Part shown: positions 7,919 to 16,907 of the stretch, in pieces
Position numbering within the stretch: position 1 is the stretch's first letter
How the letters are laid out: each line of letters begins with the position of its first letter
NCBI GenBank assembly: GCA_016871755.1
Contig: VHCJ01000005.1
Coordinates: 124,001-188,000 of the forward strand
Direction of reading: 5' to 3'
Origin: Verrucomicrobiota bacterium
Lineage (GTDB): Bacteria; Verrucomicrobiota; Verrucomicrobiia; Opitutales; Opitutaceae
DNA: 64,000 bases
The notes under the pieces: model-generated
What the model saw: the letters and a program-made list of their open reading frames with translations, nothing else
Told to the model about the DNA's origin: nothing
The model's database searches: none
Program-made: the position numbers and the translations under genes

Positions 7919-10543
7919 TCATCCTTTGCGACGGCGGAACATCGGGTCCCGGGGAGAGCCCCCGGACAGGATGTACGCCACGAGATCCTGCAGCTCGCCG
8001 CCGTTGAGGGCGTTGATCAGGCCGGCGGGCATCAGCGAAACGGGATTCGGACGGCGCGACCGAATGCTGGACCGGGCGACGCGCGTCGTGTCGTCAGGCA
8101 AGAAGGGGTTCGTCATCAGGACCAGCGAGTCGCCTTCTTCGCCGACCGCGCGGCCCGCGAGCGCGGACCCGTCCGTCAACTCGAAGATTTCGCTGCCGTA
8201 CTGGTCGCTGATCACATGCGAGGGTTCCACGATCGCCTGCAGGAGGTCGCGGACCGAGTAGCGGCTGCCCGCGCCGGTGAGGTCCGGCCCGACCCCGCTC
8301 CCGACCTCGCCAAAGCGGTGGCACGCGGTGCAGGCCAGCGCCTGGAACATCGCTTGCCCTCGCTCGAAGTCCCGACCGATGAGGGGAACGTACACCGCGT
8401 CGACGGCCTGCTCGAGCGTGTAGTCACGACCTGGGCCCTGCGGCAGGAGACCGGCGGCGGTCATGGTGGCGGGCGGAGGCTTCGACGCGGCCTCCAATTC
8501 AGCGCGCAAAGCCGGATCCGACACACCCAGCAGCGCGTCGCGGCGGATGGCCTGGACGAATCCGGGCAGACTGAGGCCACCCCGCCATTCACTGCTCCGG
8601 CTGATCCAGGCGAAGAAGTCCCGGTGCAACGCGGGCGTCCACCCCGTCCGCGCGAGGCGCAGCGCCGTCGCATAGGCGATTTGTTGCCGATCCGGCCGAC
8701 TCTTGGCGTGGGCCACGAATGCTTTCGCGTAACGTTCGTTGCGCGCGATCAGCGCCACGGAGTGGGTCGTCTCGCCCGCCGACTCGGCGACCGAAAGGAG
8801 CGGCACGAGAAGGCGCGACGCCGCCGGGGACTCGAGGTAGACGAGCAGCCCCGCCATTTCACGGTTCGCCGCCGGATCGTCCGTCGGAAACGCATTTTCG
8901 ATGCGCGCGGCGAGCCGGGCGCGGAGCGCCGGATCCGGGTCGCCCATCCGCGTGAACGCGAGTTCCCACGCGCGCAAGAGGGCCAGCCGGCCCTCGCCGC
9001 GAAGGGCGGCGACGTCGTGGCGCTCCAGCGCGGCCCAGAGGCGTTCCCGAACCGCACCGGGACCGCGGCGCGCCAGCGCCAGCAGCGACTCCACGCCGGC
9101 CGTGGGATTGCTCTCCGCGAGCGCCCGCTCCGCCCAAAGCTCCACGGGCTGATGCTCCAGCGCCACGCGGGCCACGGTGCGCAGGGTGCGGTCGTTCTCC
9201 GCAAGGGCCGCCCAGATTTCCGTGAGGTCGCCCGCCGCCGCGCCCGGCGATTGCAGGGCCTCCAACCGGCGCCGTCGCTCGACGGCTGGCGTGGGCCGCT
9301 CGACCGGCACCGCGGCGCTGGACTCGGCACCGGTGTAGGTCACGCGGTACAGGGCGGACTGCGTCCGGCGTCCGCCGGTCGCGAAGTACAACGCCCCATC
9401 CGACGGATTGACCACCAGGTCCGTGAGCGGCAGCGGCGTCCCGGACAGGAACTCCTCCGTCTCCGCCGCCACGGTCGATCCGTCGGGCCGGAGGTGGAGG
9501 GCATAAAGGGTGCCGTAGGTCCAGTCGGCGATGAAGAGGGCCCGCTGGTAGCGCGCCGGGAAACGGGCTCCCGTACCGAACACCATCCCCGTCGGCGATC
9601 CGGGACCGATGTCGATCACCGCCCCCAGCGAATCGGCAAGGTACGCGGGCCGCCGGGCCGAACCGCTGCGCCAGCCGAAGTCCGCCCCGCGCACGACATG
9701 GTTCACCCGGGCCGGCACGTACCACGGGGTGCCAAGATCCCATTCCATGTCGGAGTCATAGACGAACAGTTCCCCCGTCAGGTCGAAGGCCGCATCGAAG
9801 GAGTTGCGCATCCCGATCGCCACGAGTTCGGCACCGGAGCCGTCGAGGCCGACTCGCACGACGTGGCCACCGGGCGCGTAGCGCTCCTTGGCGTGGCCGC
9901 GCGGGTCCCAGAGGCGCGGCAGGAGGTGATCCTCACCCCACGCCACCGGCCCGCCCGCTCGCAACTGCGCCGGGGGTTCCGTGAAGTTTCCGCTCACCAC
10001 GTGGAGCGAACGCCCATCGGGGCCCGCCAGGACCGAGTGCGGACCGTGCTCCTTGCCGCCATCCAAGGGAAGAATGAGTTCGGGCGGACCATAACGGCCC
10101 GCACCGTCGAGGTCGCGCAGGCGGTAAAGGCCGCCCGGCTCGGACTCGTTGACCACCACGTAGAGACTGCCCTGCGTGTAGAGCACGCCGTGGGCGCCGC
10201 TCAGGCCCGACTGCAGAGGCTCAACCTCGGCGCGGAGAGTGCTGCCCGGACTCGGCGGACGAACCCGGAACAGGCCGCCGTACTGGTCCGCCGCAATCAG
10301 TCGGCCCTGCGGATCCACCGTCAAGGCCACCCACGAGCCCTGCCGGTCGCGGGGAACCTCGTAGAGAAGCTCGACCCGGAAATCCGGCACGACCTGCAGC
10401 GCCTTGCCGGTCACGGGGGCCTCCAGCGGCGGGAGTTCCGGCGGGGGGCGGCGCGGCTTGCGCGTCGGCTCCGCCGCGAAGGCGGCCAGCGGGACGTTCA
10501 CCGCGAGCAGCGCGGCCAACCCAAGGAGCGCAGCAGGGCGCAT
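7919..10543 (-). CDS. PVC-type CxxCH heme-binding dehydrogenase-like protein (short form)
   Basis: An 874-residue exported protein with an N-terminal signal (MRPAALLGLAALLAVNVPLAAFA). Residues about 50-400 resemble the glucose/sorbosone-dehydrogenase beta-propeller, with strings such as AHGVLYTQGSLYVVVNE and FVYDSDMEWDLGTPWYVP. An alpha-helical, HEAT-like middle follows, and a C-terminal c-type heme domain has CTACH near residue 735 and the GVGPDLTGAGSRYSVRDLL signature. The ATG at 10543 shares one base with the upstream TGA stop (TGATG), with a GTG immediately before it, so coupling with the ThuA-DUF1080 gene is likely. A role in periplasmic sugar or alcohol oxidation is inferred from the family and neighbours. 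The actual substrate is unknown. Confidence 0.9.
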   Translation of the reverse strand: MRPAALLGLAALLAVNVPLAAFAAEPTRKPRRPPPELPPLEAPVTGKALQVVPDFRVELLYEVPRDRQGSWVALTVDPQGRLIAADQYGGLFRVRPPSPGSTLRAEVEPLQSGLSGAHGVLYTQGSLYVVVNESEPGGLYRLRDLDGAGRYGPPELILPLDGGKEHGPHSVLAGPDGRSLHVVSGNFTEPPAQLRAGGPVAWGEDHLLPRLWDPRGHAKERYAPGGHVVRVGLDGSGAELVAIGMRNSFDAAFDLTGELFVYDSDMEWDLGTPWYVPARVNHVVRGADFGWRSGSARRPAYLADSLGAVIDIGPGSPTGMVFGTGARFPARYQRALFIADWTYGTLYALHLRPDGSTVAAETEEFLSGTPLPLTDLVVNPSDGALYFATGGRRTQSALYRVTYTGAESSAAVPVERPTPAVERRRRLEALQSPGAAAGDLTEIWAALAENDRTLRTVARVALEHQPVELWAERALAESNPTAGVESLLALARRGPGAVRERLWAALERHDVAALRGEGRLALLRAWELAFTRMGDPDPALRARLAARIENAFPTDDPAANREMAGLLVYLESPAASRLLVPLLSVAESAGETTHSVALIARNERYAKAFVAHAKSRPDRQQIAYATALRLARTGWTPALHRDFFAWISRSSEWRGGLSLPGFVQAIRRDALLGVSDPALRAELEAASKPPPATMTAAGLLPQGPGRDYTLEQAVDAVYVPLIGRDFERGQAMFQALACTACHRFGEVGSGVGPDLTGAGSRYSVRDLLQAIVEPSHVISDQYGSEIFELTDGSALAGRAVGEEGDSLVLMTNPFLPDDTTRVARSSIRSRRPNPVSLMPAGLINALNGGELQDLVAYILSGGSPRDPMFRRRKG

Positions 10544-12237
10544 CACGGAAGGTGCGTCAGCCCGAGATTGCGGAACTGCACCGTCATCGCCGGCCCCTTG
10601 TGGAGTTGCAGGGCGATCACGCCTTCGGCCGCTGCGGCCCCGGCATCATCATCGGTGATCTCCGCGGTGATCACGCCGTTGACGCGGTGAATGAGGCGGT
10701 CTCCGACCGCGGTGATGACGAGGTCGTTCCAGTCCTCGAGCCGGAACGCGTCCGCCACGGCCCCGGCCGGAGCCGTCTCCCCGAGTACCTCGGGCGCAAA
10801 GGTGCCGCCCGCCGGAGCCGCGGACAGGCGCACCCGCTGGCCGGGCCGCGCGAGGATGCCGCGGCCGCGCTCCTCGTAAAGCATGCCGACGTAGCGGCCT
10901 GCCGCATCCATGTCGGCTTGGTAGCCGCCGACGATTCCCTTGGTCGCATCGATGACCCGGCTCCGGTACTGCACGCCGGAATTCGCGGTCCGCTTTTCGT
11001 TGATATCCCGGAAACGGAACTGCAGCCGGAGCTCAAAGTTGCGCACGGTGCCGCCCTTCCAGACGAGGAAGACGTTCTGCTCGATCGGCGCGGCATCGGT
11101 CGTCCGACCGGTGATCGCACCTCCCTCGACCGACCAGAGCTTGGGATCCCCCTCCCAGCCGCCGAGGCTCAGGCCATCGAAAATCCGCTGCGCCCCCGCC
11201 GGAACCTCGCTGCCGAGGCGGTAATCGCCGGGTCGGAGTCCGATCCGGAAGGCGATGAAGCCGTAGTTGAGGGGATGATACGGATCCACCGGTTCGACGT
11301 CCGCCGACGGCGGCACCGTCTGGCCGGCGAGCCAGAACACCGCGTTGACGACCAGACGCCGCAGGCCGGCGTCCGTCAGGTCGGTGGCCGCCCCCATCGT
11401 CGTGCAGACGATGCGGTTCTCGACGCCACTGGGCTGGCGGTGCACCCGGGTCCACGCAATGGGCATCATGGGTGCGTTGATCGGTTGCGTCTGGCGGTCG
11501 GATGCCCGGGTCTTCACCCGGTCGGCGGCGGGCGACGTCCGCCCGAGATCGCGCACGACCTCGCCGCGCAGGAGGATCGTGGCGTCGGCCGGCGGATACA
11601 CTTCGTACACATCGCTGTCGCCGAAGACGTCGGACACGCCCCTGAGGACCGGATGGCCCGCCGCAGCGGCCTCGATGACGCCGCGGGTGGCCTCACGCTT
11701 GTGGTCGCCCCAGTGGGTGACCCATGTCTCGCCGAGAACGGCCTTGCCGAATCCGCCGGGGAACGGACCGTCCTTCCGGTTCCATGACAGTTCGTTCCAG
11801 CGGCTTGTGGCCGGAAAGTTGAACGCGTGAGTCGAGGTGCGCAGCGCGAGGATCGGGACGCCGCGGGCGAAGGCGCGCATGAAGCGCTCCATGTCGGCGT
11901 CGGGCCACGCCCGGAACCGCAGGGCCATGACCAGCACGTCGGCCGAGTCGAGGGCGGCGGAATCCGCCAGCGAGCGCACGTTGTTCGGATTGATTGCGCC
12001 GTCCGCGTCGAGCGGGAAGAGCACCGTGCATTTGAACCCATGGCGCTGGCTGAGGATCTTCGCCAGCATCGGGAGCGCCTCCTCGCTCCGGTATTCCTCG
12101 TCTCCGGCAAGGAGCACGACGTGGGCGCGGGGGGTGGCGCCGCCCGGGGGCAGAAGCACGAGCGAGGTCGGCCCCGCAAGGAGCGAGCCGACGGAGCCAA
12201 GGAGGAACAGGAGGGAGGCAAGCGGGCGGAACGACAT
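10543..12237 (-). CDS. ThuA-like plus DUF1080 (3-keto-disaccharide hydrolase-like) fusion, exported
   Basis: A 564-residue two-domain protein from the ATG at 12237, chosen because it begins a clear signal peptide (MSFRPLASLLFLLGSVGSLL). Another ATG at 12354 overlaps the upstream stop but would bury the signal. Residues about 35-290 are ThuA-like (trehalose-utilisation family, glutamine-amidotransferase fold), with VVLLAGDEEYRSEEALPM and TRVHRQPSGVENRIVCTTMG. Residues about 350-560 form a DUF1080 beta-sandwich (IFDGLSLGGWEGDPKLWSVEGG; FRFRDINEKRTANSGVQYRS). DUF1080 members cleave 3-keto-glycosides, which fits the adjacent Gfo/Idh oxidoreductase and TIM-barrel genes. The gene lies in a tight minus-strand operon. 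Confidence 0.9.
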   Translation of the reverse strand: MSFRPLASLLFLLGSVGSLLAGPTSLVLLPPGGATPRAHVVLLAGDEEYRSEEALPMLAKILSQRHGFKCTVLFPLDADGAINPNNVRSLADSAALDSADVLVMALRFRAWPDADMERFMRAFARGVPILALRTSTHAFNFPATSRWNELSWNRKDGPFPGGFGKAVLGETWVTHWGDHKREATRGVIEAAAAGHPVLRGVSDVFGDSDVYEVYPPADATILLRGEVVRDLGRTSPAADRVKTRASDRQTQPINAPMMPIAWTRVHRQPSGVENRIVCTTMGAATDLTDAGLRRLVVNAVFWLAGQTVPPSADVEPVDPYHPLNYGFIAFRIGLRPGDYRLGSEVPAGAQRIFDGLSLGGWEGDPKLWSVEGGAITGRTTDAAPIEQNVFLVWKGGTVRNFELRLQFRFRDINEKRTANSGVQYRSRVIDATKGIVGGYQADMDAAGRYVGMLYEERGRGILARPGQRVRLSAAPAGGTFAPEVLGETAPAGAVADAFRLEDWNDLVITAVGDRLIHRVNGVITAEITDDDAGAAAAEGVIALQLHKGPAMTVQFRNLGLTHLP

Positions 12238-12353
12238 GGGAGGGGCGGGAAAGACGGGCGGGGAGGAGGACGAATGCCCGCCGCCGTCGGCACGGCTGGC
12301 AGGCATCCAGAGGGAAGCGCCGGACCGGGTGCGCCGGGGCGGCGGATGACTCA

Positions 12354-13496
12354 TCACTTCGCGGACTTGACCTTGACCCAGCGGCCGGAGTCGGCGGACG
12401 AGAGCACGGCGTGCGTGACCAGATCCGTGGCAAGTCCGTCGCGGAAGGTCGGTGCCGCCGGCTTCCCCTCCTCCACCCCGCGCAGGAAGTCGGCGACCTG
12501 GTGGACGAATGAGTGCTCGTAGCCGATCTGAAGCCCGGGCACCCACCAGTTCTTCATGTACGGCTGATCGCCGTCGCTGACATGGATGGAGCGCCAGCCG
12601 CGGACGATGCCCGGATCGCGGTGATCGAAGAACTGCAGGCGGTGCAGGTCGTGCAGATCCCAGAAGATCGAGCCGTGCTCGCCGTTGATCTCAAACGTGT
12701 ACAGTGCCTTGTGGCCGCGCGCATAGCGGGTCGCCTCGAACGTCGCGAGCGAGCCGTTGCTGAAGCGCGCGAGGAACGCGCTGGCGTCGTCGATCAGGAC
12801 CTTGGCCACCTTGCCGGTGGCGGCGTGCTTGCGTTCCTTGACGAAGGTCTCGGTCATCGCTGACACCGTGTCGATCGAGCCGTTGAGCCACAGCGCGGTG
12901 TCGATGCAGTGCGCCAGCAGGTCGCCGGTCACGCCGCTGCCCGCGATGGAGGCATCGAGCCGCCACGTGCCCGGTCCGCCCTGCGGCACATCCGAGGAGA
13001 TCGTCCAGTCTTGGAGGAACTTCGCGCGGTAGTGGAAGATCTTCCCGAGTCGGCCCTCGTCGATGAGGTGCTTGGCGAGGGTCACCGCCGGGATGCGGCG
13101 GTAGTTGTACCAGACCATGTTGGGCACCTTGGCCTTCTCGATGGCCTTGACCATCTGCGCGCCCTCGGCGGGGTTCATCGCGAGGGGCTTCTCGCAGAGA
13201 ATCATCTTGCCGGCCTTGGCGGCGGCGATCGCGATCTCGGCGTGGACGTTGTTCGGCGCAGCGATGTCGATTAGGTCGATGTCGGGACGCGCGATGAGCT
13301 TGCGCCAGTCGGTCTCGACCGACTCGTAGCCCCACGTGTCCGCGAAGGCCTTGGTCTTGGCGGCGTCGCGGCCGCACGCGGCCCTGAGCACCGGGTTAAG
13401 TTCCCCGGGGAAGAAATTGCGCACCTTGCGGAACGCGTTCGAGTGGGCCCGGCCCATGAAGCCGTAGCCGATCATGCCAACGTTGAGGGTCTTCAT
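12354..13496 (-). CDS. Gfo/Idh/MocA-family NAD(P)-dependent oxidoreductase
   Basis: A 380-residue cytoplasmic sugar oxidoreductase. The N-terminal Rossmann motif [16 protein letters not shown] and the family marker ILCEKPLAM (catalytic Lys-Pro pair) are intact, followed by [13 protein letters not shown] and a C-terminal alpha/beta half with the usual [13 protein letters not shown]. Start chosen at 13496 ([12 protein letters not shown]). The longer frame upstream adds a basic, unconserved leader. Such enzymes oxidise or reduce ring hydroxyls of sugars and inositols, and in some pathways form 3-keto-glycosides. The position between the DUF1080 fusion and a TIM-barrel epimerase supports that kind of role by inference only. 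Substrate specificity cannot be read. Confidence 0.92.
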   Translation of the reverse strand: MKTLNVGMIGYGFMGRAHSNAFRKVRNFFPGELNPVLRAACGRDAAKTKAFADTWGYESVETDWRKLIARPDIDLIDIAAPNNVHAEIAIAAAKAGKMILCEKPLAMNPAEGAQMVKAIEKAKVPNMVWYNYRRIPAVTLAKHLIDEGRLGKIFHYRAKFLQDWTISSDVPQGGPGTWRLDASIAGSGVTGDLLAHCIDTALWLNGSIDTVSAMTETFVKERKHAATGKVAKVLIDDASAFLARFSNGSLATFEATRYARGHKALYTFEINGEHGSIFWDLHDLHRLQFFDHRDPGIVRGWRSIHVSDGDQPYMKNWWVPGLQIGYEHSFVHQVADFLRGVEEGKPAAPTFRDGLATDLVTHAVLSSADSGRWVKVKSAK

Positions 13497-13522
13497 AGAA
13501 AGAAAGCGTCGCGGCGCTGGGC

Positions 13523-14566
<1,044 letters not shown>

Positions 14567-14611
14567 GGATGATCGGGGTTGAAGGGAAAGGCCGGACGCT
14601 GACGGAGTGTC

Positions 14612-15877
14612 TTAGAAGGTGTTGTGACGGTAGGCGCCCATCGCGGGGGCATCGGGATTAACCTCGGGACCGAAGTAGCGCAGCATCACGAGCGGCTCGA
14701 CCGTGCTGGTGTTCTCGAAGGTCACGCCCGCCTTCGCGGCCGCCTCGGTGCAGAACACCTCGTCCTCGGTCATCTCGTGGAAGCGGATCAGCTTCGGGCA
14801 GTCCAAAGCGAGGCGGTTCATGCGGCCCTTGCCCTGCACCGTGATCAGGCCGTACGCGCCATTATCCTTGATCGTGCACTTCGCGCCCGGCTCGAGCGTG
14901 AGTTCCTTGGCGGTGAAGAGCTGCGCTCCCTTGACCCGCCCGTAGACGATCCAGCGGTCAACGTAGCCCTCGCTCCCGGTGTCCGCGACAGGCACCGGCT
15001 CGAGGTAGTGGTTGTCCTTGAAATTCGGATCCAGGTTCTCCTCCCAGTCGAGTTGGTCGACGATGAAGTCGAGGTCCTGATGGCGCTCCTTCGGGACATC
15101 CTTGACGAGGAGCGACCACGGCACCTCGCGGCCCTCGACGAGCGACTGGTACATGCCGAAGACGTCGGAGCCCCACTGCGGCTCGTAGGTGCAAAGCGAT
15201 CCCGGAGCGTGCAGCACGCAGGGCGGGATCAGCCAGCCCGTGCCGGGCTTGAGACGGTAGGCGCGGGAGAGGTCGAGAATGCCATTGTCGCCGCGGTTCC
15301 AGTTCTCCAGCGCCTTGCGGACCTGCGCGCGCGTGGTCCCCGGCTCGAGGCCCATGAACGTGTACGGGAAGTTGTTCCCTACGTTGTTGTGCTGCGGCGG
15401 GAAGTAGTACGACTCCGGCTTGCCCTCCTGCCCGACCAGCGCGGCCTGCGCCTGCGACTGGTGCATGTGGTGCGGGATCGGACCCATGTTGTCGAAGAAC
15501 TTCGAATACACCGGCCACTTGCCGTACTTGCCCCAGATCGCGTCGCCGATCAGGCCGGCACCGCACTCCGCCACCGCGTCCTGCAGGGTGAAGCGGTTCC
15601 CGCCGGCCACGACATAGCTCAGGCCCTCGTCCGGCGTGCGGTTCTCGTTCGCCGCCGGCGTCGTCGAGGCGAACCAGCGCTCATCGATGCCGCCGCGGTT
15701 GAGACCGAAGGCGTAGAGATCGTCCGGGTGCAGCTTGAGCCGCTTGCCCGGCTGGAGGAACGACCGCGGCACCCAGCAGGGCGCGAGGCGGAGCAGGCCA
15801 CCGCTGTCGGCCAAGGCGGCCTCGACCAGCGGACGGACGTTGGAACGAACGGTCTTCAGGGACGTGACGGAACGCAT
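14612..15877 (-). CDS. Cupin-like sugar-related protein, mannose-6-phosphate-isomerase-like
   Basis: A 421-residue cytoplasmic protein starting MRSVTSLKTVRSNV at 15877. A 38-codon in-frame extension upstream lacks conservation-like sequence. The pattern IPHHMHQSQAQAALVGQEGK followed by ESYYFPPQHN resembles the metal-binding first cupin motif. The later region GAQLFTAKELTLEPGAKCTI with GLITVQGKGRMN resembles a second cupin barrel. This architecture recalls class I mannose-6-phosphate isomerases, but no specific family assignment is certain. Neighbouring Gfo/Idh and TIM-barrel genes in the same direction suggest it handles a sugar intermediate. It is the first structural gene of the minus-strand run, downstream of the AraC-type regulator gene. 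Confidence 0.7.
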   Translation of the reverse strand: MRSVTSLKTVRSNVRPLVEAALADSGGLLRLAPCWVPRSFLQPGKRLKLHPDDLYAFGLNRGGIDERWFASTTPAANENRTPDEGLSYVVAGGNRFTLQDAVAECGAGLIGDAIWGKYGKWPVYSKFFDNMGPIPHHMHQSQAQAALVGQEGKPESYYFPPQHNNVGNNFPYTFMGLEPGTTRAQVRKALENWNRGDNGILDLSRAYRLKPGTGWLIPPCVLHAPGSLCTYEPQWGSDVFGMYQSLVEGREVPWSLLVKDVPKERHQDLDFIVDQLDWEENLDPNFKDNHYLEPVPVADTGSEGYVDRWIVYGRVKGAQLFTAKELTLEPGAKCTIKDNGAYGLITVQGKGRMNRLALDCPKLIRFHEMTEDEVFCTEAAAKAGVTFENTSTVEPLVMLRYFGPEVNPDAPAMGAYRHNTF

Positions 15878-16060
15878 GGGAAAATCAGGGCGCCGGCGCA
15901 GCGGACCGGCACCAGAGGTGCCGCCGCGGAGCGACGGGAACGGCGGAGAGACGCGACGGGGGCATGGGGTGCGCCGGGGAACGGACGCCAAAGCCTAGCC
16001 GAGGGGAGTCGGCTTGGCTAGGACCGTGACGGCATTTTTTGGGAGAAAAGCGGCGCCGCG

Positions 16061-16828
16061 TCAACCGGCGTGCCGTTCCCGGTAGCTGCGCGGGGTCTCC
16101 CCCCGCAGGCGGCGGAACTCCCGGTTGAAGTGACTCTGATCCGCGTAGCCGAACTCACTGGCGATTTCCGCCAGACTCTTGCGCGTCTGGACGAGGGCTT
16201 GGCAGGACATGCGGACGCGCAATTGGCGGACGAATTGGTGGGGGGTGCAGCGGTAGCTGGCGAGAAACTGGCGTTCGAAGGCCCGCAGTGACAGCCCGCA
16301 CACTTGGGCGAGCCGGAGATTGGAGAGCGGCTTGCCGACCTCCTCGGAAATGAGCCGCAGCGCCTGGCTCAGCGGTTGCCCCCGCGTGACCTTGGCGGCG
16401 TCCCCCATCGGCCGGGTGATGCCGGCCGTCCCGACCACCTTCCCGTCCGGGGCGTGCAGCGGGATCTTGGTCGTCGAGCACCATCGGGAGGTGTGATCGT
16501 AGCGGCCGATCAGTTCGACGCGGCCGACGATCGGCTCACCGGCGAGCACCCGCTCATCATCGACCCGGTACAATTCCGCGAGATGCGGCGCACAGAGGTC
16601 ATAGTCAGTCTTCCCCAGCACCTGTTCCCGCCGTTCCAGTCCGAAGTTCAACAGGAAGGAGCGGTTGACCCATTGGTAGTGACCGGCCACGTCCTTGATC
16701 CAGAGCGGCACGTCCTCCAAGGCGTCGCACAGGATGATCGCTTCCGAGGCAGCCGCCCCGATGCGGCGCAGGGAGTCATGAAGCGGGCGGGGCGAGGACA
16801 CGGCGGGGCGTACGCTAGCCCGGCTCAA
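16061..16828 (-). CDS. PAS-domain AraC-family transcriptional regulator
   Basis: A 255-residue regulator. Residues about 25-145 form a PAS sensor (LWIKDVAGHYQWVNRSFLLN; GKTDYDLCAPHLAELYRVDD; PDGKVVGTAGITRP), replacing the usual cupin ligand domain. The last 100 residues are an AraC double helix-turn-helix, with LRLAQVCGLSLRAFERQF and the signature SLAEIASEFGYADQSHFNRE. No ATG starts the frame. TTG at 16828 gives the full length listed, and GTG at 16801 is an alternative. It lies upstream of the sugar-oxidation genes and divergent from the large CxxCH gene at 16908, with only 79 bp between. It is therefore the natural candidate regulator of both directions, although the signal sensed is unknown. 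Confidence 0.9.
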   Translation of the reverse strand: MSRASVRPAVSSPRPLHDSLRRIGAAASEAIILCDALEDVPLWIKDVAGHYQWVNRSFLLNFGLERREQVLGKTDYDLCAPHLAELYRVDDERVLAGEPIVGRVELIGRYDHTSRWCSTTKIPLHAPDGKVVGTAGITRPMGDAAKVTRGQPLSQALRLISEEVGKPLSNLRLAQVCGLSLRAFERQFLASYRCTPHQFVRQLRVRMSCQALVQTRKSLAEIASEFGYADQSHFNREFRRLRGETPRSYRERHAG

Positions 16829-16907
16829 CCGGCGGCGGCAAGTGTTTCGCGGCCGCCGTGGGCTCGCCTCTTGCCATGCTTCGTAAAGGCCTCAGCCTCG
16901 CGTCCGC
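16829..16907. promoter_or_regulatory. Divergent intergenic region between AraC regulator and CxxCH dehydrogenase gene
   Basis: A 79-bp gap between divergent starts. It must hold the promoter for the plus-strand gene and probably that of the regulator. No convincing -35/-10 pair or repeated operator half-site is visible by eye. The assignment rests only on gene orientation. Confidence 0.35.

Noticed and set aside
8216-10690. 824-residue plus-strand open frame
   Set aside because: Antisense to the CxxCH dehydrogenase gene; no recognisable domain and runs across its start into the next gene.
11693-12433. 246-residue alternative frame near the ThuA gene start
   Set aside because: Overlaps the real ThuA-DUF1080 coding region in another frame; lacks motifs.
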